Part shown: positions 17,477 through 26,377 of the stretch, one piece after another | How positions within the stretch are numbered: the stretch's first letter is position 1 | How the letters are laid out: the number at the start of each line of letters is the position of its first letter | Source: Syntrophopropionicum sp964397525 | Lineage (GTDB): Bacteria; Bacillota; Desulfotomaculia; Desulfotomaculales; Pelotomaculaceae | DNA: 64,000 nt | Direction: 5' to 3' | Assembly (NCBI GenBank): GCA_964397525.1 | Contig: CAYNIY010000001.1 | Span: forward strand, 1-64,000 | Translations under genes and position numbers: made by a program | The notes under the pieces: model-generated | The model's input: the letters and a program-made list of their open reading frames with translations, nothing else | Told to the model about the DNA's origin: nothing | Databases searched by the model: none

Positions 17477-19108
17477 TTACCAGCCCAATCCTCTTAATAA
17501 TTTCAACAGCAGCACCATTGATTCCGCCCTGTTGATCGGCTGGTTGGGCCGCAGGCTGCCGTCCGGGTAACCACCGATAGTTCCCTCTGCCACCTGTCCA
17601 ATAGCCCAGGCAGGAACCAGATCTGCGTCTGTATAAACAGACAAGTCTGCCGGGTGGCCGAAGCCGGGGACATCCTTCAAAGCGTTGGATATTAAGACAG
17701 CCGCCTCGATACGGGTCATTTTATCGTTGGGTGCAAAACGCTCTCCTTTGCCTTTGACCAAATTCGCATTGGTCATGGCTGCCACATAAGGCCTGGCCCA
17801 GGCAGCAATCTCACTGGCATCGCTGTATTTTGCCCCTAATATGGCGTTGTTCTCCATATCGCTCAGATAAGTTATTGTGGGATACAAGTGGGTCTCGCCG
17901 GGTGCCAGCCCCAGGATCCTTGCCGTAAAGGCTGTCAGTTCCGCCCTGGTGATGGTCCTGCCGAGACCCGCAGGCCTGACCAGTGCGGTGGGGTTGGTGG
18001 GATCAGGGTACCCTTCAAGCAGGCCCAGCCCGTTCATCCTGTTGGCAATCTGCTCTGCCCAGTTCCACTCCGCTGTTATATCATTCCACCTGGGCTGAAT
18101 GCAGCCAAAGACCACGAACCAGCCGGAATAGTTGCCGTCATTTTTGGCCTTGATCACTCCCGGGGTTTGAGGATAGCTGGCCAGCGCCACCCATTTTTCA
18201 TAACTCTTGTTCCAGTAAAAAACTTTGGGGTAGCGGTCCGGATTCCCGTCCATTAAGGAATTGTCATAGGTTATGGTGAATTCCGCACCCGGATTGCCCA
18301 GATCCTGGGGCTCGGTCAGTGTTATATACCCCGGCTGGCGATCAAGCATCTTGCCTTCCGGGAGGTCCTCGGTGGGAGGAATCCTTTCAATTATTCTCCT
18401 CTGCCGCACAATTAATTCTGCGTCATCGCTCAGATCTTTATAGGTCGCGGACAGATCACTGGTACCTGGAATTACGCCCTTATATTTGCCTTCACTCGTC
18501 ATGTCTGCAATGTCTTCAACAATGTTCCATTCCGCGTCATCTGTCACTTCCAAAACATCATCATTGTCAGACCGGTGAAGGTAGGCCCGGTATTGCTGGC
18601 TTTCCCCCACGTAAATAGTGGCTGTCTTTGGCTCCACTACCAGCCGGTACTTGACTCTCGAAACGGGTTCCATCACGATTAGCTGCGCTTCACCGCACAG
18701 CGTCGGAAATGCCGCGACCACAGACAGGTTTTTATAAGTGGCCCGCACAGTCGCTTCCCCCGCGCTGCTGCCTGTATAGTATCCATCAGCACCAGGAGCT
18801 GCGATCTCCGGGTCGTCAATAGACCAGACACACTGTTCCGTGACTTCCTCTCCTGTACTCAGAAATGCCCTGTACTGCTGGCCTCCACCAACACCAATAG
18901 TAGCTGTCTCCGGCGTGATTTCCAGCCCGCTGCATTCCTGGACAGGCTGTATCTGGGTTATTGTGTCCGTCAGGCCTGGCTGTACTTGGATCATTGTGTC
19001 TGTCAGGCCGGGCTGCACCAGTGCCTGAGCAGGTGCTATCGCGAATAGAACCATCAGTACAAATAGAAACATCCCGATTGAAGCAAAGACTCTTTTTGAT
19101 TTGTTCAT
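17477..19108 (-). CDS. Secreted Ig-like/SLH-domain surface protein
   Basis: 543 residues with a signal peptide: 'MNKSKR' then a hydrophobic core up to about residue 29, cleavage probably after 'AQA'. A short tandem repeat 'VQPGLTDT' follows, then two Ig-like (BIG2-type) domains at about 60-145 and 155-240 ('ITPETATIGVGGGQQYRA', 'VEPKTATIYVGESQQYRA'), a beta-rich spacer, and three SLH repeats from about 345 to the end ('ITRAELTAFTARILGL', 'MTRIEAAVLISNALK', 'INRAESMVLLLKLLRG'). SLH repeats bind pyruvylated cell-wall polymer, anchoring the protein to the S-layer side. Strong AGGAGGG site; monocistronic. Ligand unknown. Confidence 0.9.
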   Translation of the reverse strand: MNKSKRVFASIGMFLFVLMVLFAIAPAQALVQPGLTDTMIQVQPGLTDTITQIQPVQECSGLEITPETATIGVGGGQQYRAFLSTGEEVTEQCVWSIDDPEIAAPGADGYYTGSSAGEATVRATYKNLSVVAAFPTLCGEAQLIVMEPVSRVKYRLVVEPKTATIYVGESQQYRAYLHRSDNDDVLEVTDDAEWNIVEDIADMTSEGKYKGVIPGTSDLSATYKDLSDDAELIVRQRRIIERIPPTEDLPEGKMLDRQPGYITLTEPQDLGNPGAEFTITYDNSLMDGNPDRYPKVFYWNKSYEKWVALASYPQTPGVIKAKNDGNYSGWFVVFGCIQPRWNDITAEWNWAEQIANRMNGLGLLEGYPDPTNPTALVRPAGLGRTITRAELTAFTARILGLAPGETHLYPTITYLSDMENNAILGAKYSDASEIAAWARPYVAAMTNANLVKGKGERFAPNDKMTRIEAAVLISNALKDVPGFGHPADLSVYTDADLVPAWAIGQVAEGTIGGYPDGSLRPNQPINRAESMVLLLKLLRGLGW

Positions 19109-19273
19109 CCTTCATGCCCTCCTTTTTCTAATAATTTACTTTAGGTACATATCAAGGATTTTGTTTATCACCACCCCTTAATTAAGTTAAACTTGTAATA
19201 ATATATAAATATACCTTAAATGGTTAAAATTCCTGCTATAAAATATTTTTTTATACTTTTGGTTACCTTTGTT

Positions 19274-20110
19274 TTAAGTGGGATAAACCCCGGTGTACAC
19301 TTCCTCAGCCGGTCCGGTCATGTACACATGGTTATCCTCCGCCCACTCGATAAAGAGGTCTCCCATCTCCAGGTGTACTGTCACCAGGCGTCCAGTCAGT
19401 CCGTTCAGCACACAGGCCACAACAGCGGCGCAGGCGCCAGTGCCGCAGGCCATAGTCACCCCGGCCCCTCTCTCCCAGACTCTCATTTTTATTTCTTCCA
19501 GGTTCAGCACCTGGATGAATTCTACGTTGGTTTTGCGGGGAAAAGATTGGTGCTTCTCAATACGGGGGCCGATGTCTGGCAGGGTAACTTCATCCGCATC
19601 CGGCACAAAAATTACACAGTGCGGATTGCCCATTGAAACCGCAGTTATATTGTAGGTTAAGCCAGCCTCTGCCAGAGGCTCGCCCACAACCTTACCCGGT
19701 CGTCCTAACATTGGTATATCTGAACGCTCCAGGCGGGGCTCTCCCATGTCAACCCGCACTGCTTTAACCATACCGTTTTCCAGCAGCAGCTCCGGAATGA
19801 TTATCCCGGCCGGTGTTTCCACCATGATTTTGCTTTTTGCGATCATATTGTGATCGTACAGGTAACTGGCGGCACAGCGGATAGCGTTGCCGCACATTTC
19901 AGCCTCGCTGCCGTCGGAGTTAAATATGCGCATCTGGATATCCGCCAGCTCCGACGGCAGCAGCAGAACCAGGCCATCAGCGCCGATCCCGGTACGGCGG
20001 CGGCACATTTCAACAGCCAGATCAACGGCTTTACTGAAATCCAGCTTTTCTTCAAAACAATTTACCAGGATAAAGTCGTTGCCGAGACCCTGCACTTTGG
20101 TAAAATGCAA
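19274..20110 (-). CDS. dapF: Diaminopimelate epimerase
   Basis: 278 residues from a TTG at 20110, chosen because GGGGG lies 8 bases upstream and the product then begins 'MHFTKVQGLGNDFILVN', the normal DapF N-terminus; an in-frame ATG at 20125 is the alternative. The two catalytic cysteines are in 'EMCGNAIRCAA' and 'TMACGTGACAAV'. It interconverts LL- and meso-diaminopimelate, precursor of both peptidoglycan cross-links and lysine. It is separated from lysA by the SLH gene, an unusual interruption. Confidence 0.95.
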   Translation of the reverse strand: MHFTKVQGLGNDFILVNCFEEKLDFSKAVDLAVEMCRRRTGIGADGLVLLLPSELADIQMRIFNSDGSEAEMCGNAIRCAASYLYDHNMIAKSKIMVETPAGIIIPELLLENGMVKAVRVDMGEPRLERSDIPMLGRPGKVVGEPLAEAGLTYNITAVSMGNPHCVIFVPDADEVTLPDIGPRIEKHQSFPRKTNVEFIQVLNLEEIKMRVWERGAGVTMACGTGACAAVVACVLNGLTGRLVTVHLEMGDLFIEWAEDNHVYMTGPAEEVYTGVYPT

Positions 20111-20345
20111 GACAACAGCCCCCATTCGTTATGTATTGACACCTCTATGTCTGCTCTATATAACATTATATTATAATACCCGCACTTCAAGGTACATAAC
20201 TTTTTATCCCAGCCCTCCAATCAGGGGCACTTTTAAAAGCATCCGAGCTGTGGTTTTATTTTGCGGCAGCTGTTATTGCAGCAGCCAATTGTAATATAAT
20301 TAAACAGAACCGTAATATGACATTATTGTATTTGGAGGAAAAACA

Positions 20346-22127
20346 ATGCCTTTTGACGGCCTCGTCCTGGCATCTGCACGCAGCGAGCTTGAATCTAAAC
20401 TTGTTGGCGGCCGGATCGAGCGGGTTTACCAGCCTGGCAGGACTGAACTCATCGTCCTCGTCCACAAACCGGGTGCGCGGCAAAAAATCCTGTTTTCAGC
20501 AAATGCCCAGAATGCCCGTGCTCACCTTACGGAAATCGCCAGAGAAAACCCCACCGCAGCTCCTCTTTTCTGTATGGTGCTGCGAAAACACCTTGAAGGA
20601 GGACGGATTACAGGCTTTTCACAGCCCGGTCTGGAACGGGTGCTTATAATTAAAATTGAGTCGCGGGATGAACTGGGCTACCTTGCGGAAAAACATCTTG
20701 TCTGTGAGATTATGGGCAAGCATAGCAATATTATCCTGCTTGACCCTGCGGCAGGCACCGTCATTGACGGTATTAAACGGTATTCCCATGATGTCAGCAG
20801 GTACAGGGAAGTGCTGCCAGGCCGCCCGTACCTGTCCCCCCCCTCCCAGGGAAAAATAAACCCCCTGCTGCTTGATGAAGAACAGTTTCGTCAGGCCTGC
20901 CTGGATTTGCCCCTGGACACCTTGCTACCACAAGTGCTGCAAAAACGCTTTGAGGGGCTGAGCATGGTTACGTGCCGGGAAATTATCTATAGGGCTGGAC
21001 TTGCTCCCGATCTATCCCTCGATCACTGCGGCGACTATGAACTCAGGGCTATTTGGAGTGCACTGTTTAAAATCATTAGCCTGGCCAAAATTGGTAAATT
21101 TGAACCCTGCCTGGTCACCGGCAAAAAGGGGGAGCCCCTGGACTTTGCCGCCCTGGACCTGAACCACCTGGGACATAATAGGAAACATGGTGAAATGAAC
21201 GCCCTGCTGGATTATTTTTTTGCGGCCAGGGAGAGTATGGAGCGGCTGGCAAGGGAGAAAAACTCGGTTACCTCCCTTCTGAACAAGGAGATTGCCAAAT
21301 TAGATAAGAAACTCAATATCTACAGTGAAAGCTTTGACAACATCGCCGGTTCAGAAAAATTCAGACTCTGCGGAGAACTGCTGACCGCCAACCTCTACCG
21401 GCTGGCGCAAGGTCAGACTGAAGCCACCCTTGAAAACTACAATGAAGAAGGTGCGCCTCCGGTCACTGTCGTACTGGACCCCCAGCGTACACCGGTGGAA
21501 AATGCCCAGGCTTATTTTAAAAAATACAGCAAGGCCAAAAAAACCAGGGAGGCATTAGAACCCCTGATCCTGCAAGCACAGGGCGACCTGGCTTACCTGG
21601 AAGGGATCAAAGCGGCAGCCGAATACGATACGGAACTGCGGGAGCTGTATGAAATAAAACAGGAGCTGGCAGAGCAGGGTTACCTCAAACAGCCTGCGCC
21701 AGGCAGGAAGCCAGGCAAACAAAAAAAGGAAAGATATATCCCCAGGCCCTTATTATTTTTATCCACTGACGGCTTTCAGCTATTTGTCGGCAAAAACAAC
21801 AGGCAAAATGACCACCTGACAATAAAAATGGCCCGTGAGGACGACATCTGGCTGCATACCAAAGACATCCCCGGCGCCCATGTGATAATCAGGACAGATG
21901 GTAAGGAAGTACCGCCTGCAACATTACTGGAAGCAGCAGTATTGGCGGCGCTTTTCAGCAGAGCCGGGAAATCGAAGAACGTGCCGGTGGACTATACTCT
22001 GAAAAAGCACGTCCATAAGCCCAATGGAGCCAAGCCTGGTATGGTCATCTACGAGCACCAGAGAACAATCATAGCTTCCCCGGATGAAGAATTGCCGGAA
22101 AGGCTTAGTCCGCCACAGCAGGATTGA
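20346..22127 (+). CDS. rqcH: Ribosome quality control protein RqcH (NFACT family)
   Basis: 593 residues. NFACT-N at about 1-200 ('MPFDGLVLASARSELESKL', 'CEIMGKHSNIILLD' with the E-M-G motif needed for tailing), two helix-hairpin-helix regions and a long coiled coil (about 290-460), then NFACT-R at 465-575 ('DDIWLHTKDIPGAHVII', 'KHVHKPNGAKPGMV'). RqcH binds stalled large ribosomal subunits and adds alanine tails; older annotation calls it fibronectin-binding protein. ATG with GGAGG upstream. It is divergent from dapF and convergent with pyrE. All conserved motifs are present. Confidence 0.95.
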   Translation: MPFDGLVLASARSELESKLVGGRIERVYQPGRTELIVLVHKPGARQKILFSANAQNARAHLTEIARENPTAAPLFCMVLRKHLEGGRITGFSQPGLERVLIIKIESRDELGYLAEKHLVCEIMGKHSNIILLDPAAGTVIDGIKRYSHDVSRYREVLPGRPYLSPPSQGKINPLLLDEEQFRQACLDLPLDTLLPQVLQKRFEGLSMVTCREIIYRAGLAPDLSLDHCGDYELRAIWSALFKIISLAKIGKFEPCLVTGKKGEPLDFAALDLNHLGHNRKHGEMNALLDYFFAARESMERLAREKNSVTSLLNKEIAKLDKKLNIYSESFDNIAGSEKFRLCGELLTANLYRLAQGQTEATLENYNEEGAPPVTVVLDPQRTPVENAQAYFKKYSKAKKTREALEPLILQAQGDLAYLEGIKAAAEYDTELRELYEIKQELAEQGYLKQPAPGRKPGKQKKERYIPRPLLFLSTDGFQLFVGKNNRQNDHLTIKMAREDDIWLHTKDIPGAHVIIRTDGKEVPPATLLEAAVLAALFSRAGKSKNVPVDYTLKKHVHKPNGAKPGMVIYEHQRTIIASPDEELPERLSPPQQD

Positions 22128-22147
22128 TCTGTGTCTAAATGCAGTGA

Positions 22148-22723
22148 TTAGATACTCCTGCTGCCGGGCTTGACAGCCGTGATGCCTGCCCTGCAGAGAG
22201 GGCATTCAGCCGGGTCGTAGGTTATTGTCTCTGTCACCAGCAGTGCTTCCTGCCTGACGCCCAGGTCGGCTGTACCGCCGCTCCTGTCAACAAGCAAGCC
22301 GGCGCCTACCACATTACCGCCCAGGCTGCATACCGCTGCTATAGTTTCCCTGACTGAGCCGCCAGTAGTTATCACGTCCTCCACCACCAACACCCTTTCG
22401 CCAGGCTCAATGGAGAAGCCGCGCCGTAGTGTCATGACACCATTCTCTCGCTCGGCGAAAATACCACGTACACCAAGTGCCCGGGCTGTTTCATAGGCTA
22501 CAATTATTCCTCCTGTGGCCGGGCCGATCACTACAGAAATGTCCTCTCCGGCAAACCTGGCAGCCAGATCCCGGCAGAGCGCCGTGGTGTGTTCCGGGTG
22601 CTGCAGGACCAGGGCGCACTGGAAATAACGGTCGCTGTGCCTGCCCGATGTCAGCTTGAAATGGCCAGACAGCATGGCTCCGGTCTGCTTAAAAATAGAA
22701 ATAATTTCTTCGCTGGTCAACAT
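22148..22723 (-). CDS. pyrE: Orotate phosphoribosyltransferase
   Basis: 191 residues. The PRPP-binding motif 'VLVVEDVITTGGSVRE' and an N-terminal 'SGRHSDRYFQCALVL' identify OPRTase, which makes OMP from orotate and PRPP. The C-terminal extension 'DPAECPLCRAGITAVKPGS' with a CxxC is typical of the clostridial/thermophile variant. The gene stands 2.9 kb away from the end of the pyr operon (pyrF, 25.6 kb), with unrelated genes in between. Start ATG with AAGAGGTG; no PyrR attenuator is seen upstream. Confidence 0.95.
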   Translation of the reverse strand: MLTSEEIISIFKQTGAMLSGHFKLTSGRHSDRYFQCALVLQHPEHTTALCRDLAARFAGEDISVVIGPATGGIIVAYETARALGVRGIFAERENGVMTLRRGFSIEPGERVLVVEDVITTGGSVRETIAAVCSLGGNVVGAGLLVDRSGGTADLGVRQEALLVTETITYDPAECPLCRAGITAVKPGSRSI

Positions 22724-22742
22724 TTTTTACACCTCTTGTTTT

Positions 22743-23957
22743 TTATTGCAGCCTGCCCATCGTCTGCATTACAGGAGCAGCTTTATCTACATCTGCACCT
22801 GCCTGATCTGTAAAGCGGATATTAATGTCCACAACTTCCGGCACATTGCCCACCCTGATGGGCGGGCCCCAGGTTCCATAGCCGCATGAGACAATAAGCT
22901 GAAAATCACTTTTGCGCAGGTAGCCCCAGTCTTCTTCAAACAAAAATTTTGTAATGAGGTTAAAGGGAAACAACTGTCCGAGATGGGTATGCCCTGAAAT
23001 CTGGAGATCGACCTCCTGTTCCTGGCCATCCGCCAGTTTTGAAGGCTGGTGATCAAGCAGGATAACCGGCAGGCCGCGGTCCAAACCATCCATAACTGCA
23101 GAAAGTTCCTGGCGGACTGCTCCCCCAAACCTTGCCGCGGACTGGTAGTCACGCCCAACCAGGTTAAAACTCCCGTCAATATTTTTATACTCATCGCGGA
23201 GTACTGTAATGCCAGCTTCCTGCAAATGGTGATATGTCTCCTCCGGGTGCCCCCCGATGTATTCGTGGTTGCCGAACACAGCGAATGAACCATATTTTGA
23301 TTGCAGCATACGCAGGCTGTCAGCCATGTTCTGCTCCACAAATGTTTTGATGCTCTCATCAATAATGTCACCGGGCAGCAGGATCAGATCGGGATTAAGG
23401 TTGTTAACCCGCTGCACCAATGACAGGAGCCTGCCGTTGTGCACTATTGTTCCGAGGTGAATATCAGATACTGCCACAACATGCAGCTCAGATAAGCTTC
23501 CCGCAACTTTGGGAATTGTTATATCGTAGCGGACAAGGCGGGGGTGCCTGGAATTCCAGGCACCGTAAACGATGATTCCTGTCACAAGCAGCAACACAGC
23601 CAGGCCGGTCATTTCGGGACGCTGCCTGAGCGGAACAGGGATGAATGCAAACCACCGGTTAAAAAGCCTGAGCAGATCGATGGTGACCAAAAAGAAAAAC
23701 AAATAATTCATGGCCGCCAGCCAGTAAGAGCCAACACCGGTAAAGAGACTGCCCAGCGAATTTGGCAGAATGTTGTCTGCAAACCTGCCGGCTATAAAAG
23801 ATAAGGTTAGCACAGCAAACACTAGCCAGTAGACCACCCCGAACCAGGGCGGGAACAGGCTGCCGAAGGCCTGCCAGCCGCGGATGCCGATATAGAGATT
23901 AACCGAGCCGTATACTGTAAAAAATATACCGAAAAAGATCAGGTACTGTATGTTCAT
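22743..23957 (-). CDS. Membrane-anchored metallophosphoesterase
   Basis: 404 residues. Four hydrophobic helices occupy residues 1-135, followed by a calcineurin-like domain: 'VAVSDIHLG' (first metal ligands), 'LNPDLILLPGDIIDE', 'AVFGNHEYIGG' and 'LQISGHTHLGQLFP'. This architecture matches YkuE/YaeI-type phosphoesterases that act on membrane or cell-wall lipids, though the substrate is not deducible. ATG with TGAGG upstream. It lies 19 bases before pyrE on the same strand, so the two may be co-transcribed. Confidence 0.9.
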   Translation of the reverse strand: MNIQYLIFFGIFFTVYGSVNLYIGIRGWQAFGSLFPPWFGVVYWLVFAVLTLSFIAGRFADNILPNSLGSLFTGVGSYWLAAMNYLFFFLVTIDLLRLFNRWFAFIPVPLRQRPEMTGLAVLLLVTGIIVYGAWNSRHPRLVRYDITIPKVAGSLSELHVVAVSDIHLGTIVHNGRLLSLVQRVNNLNPDLILLPGDIIDESIKTFVEQNMADSLRMLQSKYGSFAVFGNHEYIGGHPEETYHHLQEAGITVLRDEYKNIDGSFNLVGRDYQSAARFGGAVRQELSAVMDGLDRGLPVILLDHQPSKLADGQEQEVDLQISGHTHLGQLFPFNLITKFLFEEDWGYLRKSDFQLIVSCGYGTWGPPIRVGNVPEVVDINIRFTDQAGADVDKAAPVMQTMGRLQ

Positions 23958-24092
23958 TGCTGCCTCAACAATATTTAAAATAATTGCTATGGTAATTATA
24001 ATTCAGCACAAAATGTTTTACTATCATATTATAATGGTATAAACCATATTATGTTGATATAAAGTTGTCCCGTAATTCAGGAGGGAGGAATC

Positions 24093-24605
24093 ATGATGAT
24101 GTTTGCTGAGTTAATTAGTAAGAGATATAGTGTCCGCTCATACAAGCCGGACCTTGTAGAAGGCGACAAGCTGGCTCTGGTGCTGGAGGCGGCGCGCCTG
24201 GCGCCTTCAGCGTCCAACCGGCAGCCTTACCAGCTGATCGTGGTTAAAACGGCTGGCAGAGAGAAAGAGCTGAAGCGGATATACAGCGGTAACTTTTTTA
24301 CCGAGGCGCCGCTGGTCATCTGCGCCTGCGCCCTGCCTTCACAGGCTTGGTCGCGCAAGGATGGCACAGATTACAGCCAGGTAGACATCGCTATCGCAAT
24401 GGACCACCTGATCCTGGCTGCGGCCGAATTGGGCTTGGGCACCTGCTGGATCGCAGCTTTTGATCCGGACGCCGCGCGGGAAGTGCTGAGCCTGCCGGCA
24501 GAAGCTGTTCCGGTGGTGTTCACCCCGCTGGGCTACCCTGCGGATAAGCCGGGGACAAAAAACCGCAAGGCTTTGACCGATCTGGTCAGGTACGATCACT
24601 GGTGA
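24093..24605 (+). CDS. Nitroreductase-family flavoprotein
   Basis: 170 residues, at the short end for the family. FMN-binding features: 'SKRYSVRSYKP' near the N-terminus, 'EAARLAPSASNRQPYQLIVV' segment around residue 30-50, and 'AELGLGTCWIAAFD' around 110. Members reduce nitro compounds, quinones or act as dehalogenases; the substrate is unknown. Three consecutive ATGs follow a strong GGAGGGAGG, so the exact start may be 1-2 codons later. It is followed by a terminator and is probably monocistronic. Confidence 0.92.
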   Translation: MMMFAELISKRYSVRSYKPDLVEGDKLALVLEAARLAPSASNRQPYQLIVVKTAGREKELKRIYSGNFFTEAPLVICACALPSQAWSRKDGTDYSQVDIAIAMDHLILAAAELGLGTCWIAAFDPDAAREVLSLPAEAVPVVFTPLGYPADKPGTKNRKALTDLVRYDHW

Positions 24606-24631
24606 AAAAACACTGCTGATACCCTAGTAGC

Positions 24632-24675
24632 CATAAAACCGTTGAGATGCCGCCAGTCCTTACCGGTTTTTATGT
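24632..24675 (+). terminator. Terminator behind the nitroreductase gene
   Basis: CATAAAACCG pairs with CGGTTTTTATG with a small bulge and an internal loop of about 20 bases; the descending arm carries the T-run. It is 27 bases after the stop. Confidence 0.6.
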
Positions 24676-24769
24676 ATGCCCGAAGACCTTGCCCGATTAA
24701 TTTTCGTACGGTATAATTAAGCGCACGCAAACCCCAGAGCCACTGAAATTTGATTGGAGGGTTATTTTC

Positions 24770-25207
24770 ATGGTTAAGAGAATACTCGTGGCGCTTGACA
24801 ATTCAGCTATTGCCGACAAGGCAATGCATCAGGCGTTGGATCTGGCCAAGCTCTATCAGGCACAACTCTTTGCTGTATCTGTAATTAATTATTCTGTTAT
24901 CGGCGAAATTGACGAATCCTCACCCAGCCCAATGGTTACTGAGACAATATATTATTGGACCAATTCTTTTCAAAAGGTGCTTGATAAATGCAAGCAGCTG
25001 GCAGGAGAATTCGGCATTGAACATTATCATCAGGCCATGCTAAGCGGATATCCAGCTGAGGAAATTATCAAATACGCAGAGAAAAAAAATATAGATTTGA
25101 TTGTCATGGGTCATATCGGCAAGTCAGCCGCTGCCGGTTTCTTGATCGGCAGTGTCTCGCAGAAAGTATCCACACACAGCAAATGTTCAGTTTTGATAGT
25201 GAAATAG
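24770..25207 (+). CDS. Universal stress protein (UspA family)
   Basis: 145 residues. The start 'MVKRILVALDNSAIADKAM' and the ATP-binding motif near the end, 'GHIGKSAAAGFLIGSVS' (G-2X-G-9X-G-S), assign it to the nucleotide-binding class of UspA proteins. These respond to energy or membrane stress; the exact role is not known. ATG with TTGGAGGG upstream. It is on its own between two hairpins. Confidence 0.95.
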   Translation: MVKRILVALDNSAIADKAMHQALDLAKLYQAQLFAVSVINYSVIGEIDESSPSPMVTETIYYWTNSFQKVLDKCKQLAGEFGIEHYHQAMLSGYPAEEIIKYAEKKNIDLIVMGHIGKSAAAGFLIGSVSQKVSTHSKCSVLIVK

Positions 25208-25245
25208 AGAGCTTTTCCAGGCCATGATCAGGTTAACACTTTAAT

Positions 25246-25286
25246 AAAGCCCTCGGCCTTGCTTTCTGACAAGAACGGGGGCTTTA
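25246..25286. terminator. Bidirectional hairpin between usp and DUF2164 genes
   Basis: AAAGCCCTCG / CGGGGGCTTT stem of 10 bp with one wobble pair. It lies 38 bases behind the usp stop and 48 bases behind the convergent DUF2164 gene. Tails are AT-rich rather than pure T on both sides. Confidence 0.65.
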
Positions 25287-25334
25287 AATATTCATACGGG
25301 GCGATATATTATATTCGTTCAGGCAATCCTGCAT

Positions 25335-25592
25335 TCATTTTCTTTCAGCCTGTGACAAAGGTGCTTCAAGCGCACAGATATCTTCATCCAATAAAATCAT
25401 TCTTTGTTCGATGATGCTCCGGGCATCATTAATAGCCTGGTTATAAATATATGGGGATACCTCTTTAAGTATAAAATCCAGGAATATTTCGCTCTGTAAA
25501 TGACCAATTTCTTCGGATAACTCCGTTTTAAAATAATGCTGCATCTTGCCTGTAATCTCAAGTTTTTGTTCTCTTGATAATTTTATAAACAA
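25335..25592 (-). CDS. DUF2164 family protein
   Basis: 85 residues, mostly helical. 'LSREQKLEITGKMQHYFKTE', 'EIGHLQSEIFLDFILKEV' and 'PYIYNQAINDARSIIEQRM' follow the DUF2164 pattern, a small family of unknown function found in many anaerobes. Start is a TTG with AAAGGGGAC upstream. It follows pyrF by 28 bases and might be read through from the pyr operon. Confidence 0.8.
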   Translation of the reverse strand: MFIKLSREQKLEITGKMQHYFKTELSEEIGHLQSEIFLDFILKEVSPYIYNQAINDARSIIEQRMILLDEDICALEAPLSQAERK

Positions 25593-25620
25593 GATTTAAG
25601 TCCCCTTTACAAGTAATTAT

Positions 25621-26340
25621 CTACAAGCCGATCTCTTCCAGTATGGACTTCGCCGCAGATACCGGATCAGGCGCTGCCGTGATCGGTCTGCCCACCACCA
25701 GGTAGGTGGCGCCCTGTCTGACCGCCTCACTCGGCGTCATTGTCCGCTTCTGATCGTCAGCTGCCGCGCCTGCCGGGCGCACGCCTGGTGTGATGATTAC
25801 AAAATCCTCACCACAGGCTTTTCTGATGGGCACAATCTCCAAAGGAGACGCCACCACCCCGTCCAGCCCCGCTTCCTTAGCAAGCACAGCCCATTTAGCA
25901 GCTCGTTCCCAAATAGAGCCCGTGAAGCCAATTTCCAGATTAAATACATCCTGACTGATGCTGGTTAGAATTGTTACCGCAACCACAAGCGGCGGCACAA
26001 TAGCCGCCCTGGCGGCCTCTCCATGCGCGGCTTTCACGGCCGCCCGCATCATATCCATTCCCCCCGCCGCGTGCACATTGAGGATCGCAGCGCCGTGCCT
26101 GGTCAGTACACTGACTGCCCCTGCAACAGTATTGGGAATATCATGCAGTTTAAGATCAACAAAAACGGGCACATTTTTTTGGCACAGTCGTCGTACCACT
26201 TCCGGCCCGACACTGTTGTAGAGCTGCATGCCCACCTTGAAACCGCCGGCGTATGGACTAAGCCTGTCTGCAAGGCTTTCCGCCTCTTCCAGTGTGTTGA
26301 CATCCAGGGCGATGATCAGCGGGTTTTTTAGTAAGGCCAC
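25621..26340 (-). CDS. pyrF: Orotidine 5'-phosphate decarboxylase
   Basis: 239 residues from a GTG at 26340, with GGGGG 8 bases upstream; the open frame extends further back into pyrD but those codons are out of context. The beta-strand start 'LKNPLIIALDV', the catalytic 'VFVDLKLHDIPNTV' and the phosphate loop 'TPGVRPAGAAADDQKR' are all present. It performs the last step to UMP. It is the last pyr gene of the operon, 37 bases after pyrD. Confidence 0.96.
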   Translation of the reverse strand: MALLKNPLIIALDVNTLEEAESLADRLSPYAGGFKVGMQLYNSVGPEVVRRLCQKNVPVFVDLKLHDIPNTVAGAVSVLTRHGAAILNVHAAGGMDMMRAAVKAAHGEAARAAIVPPLVVAVTILTSISQDVFNLEIGFTGSIWERAAKWAVLAKEAGLDGVVASPLEIVPIRKACGEDFVIITPGVRPAGAAADDQKRTMTPSEAVRQGATYLVVGRPITAAPDPVSAAKSILEEIGL

Positions 26341-26377
26341 CTGGCATTCCCCCAAAGTTACATATCTTAAAATTTTT

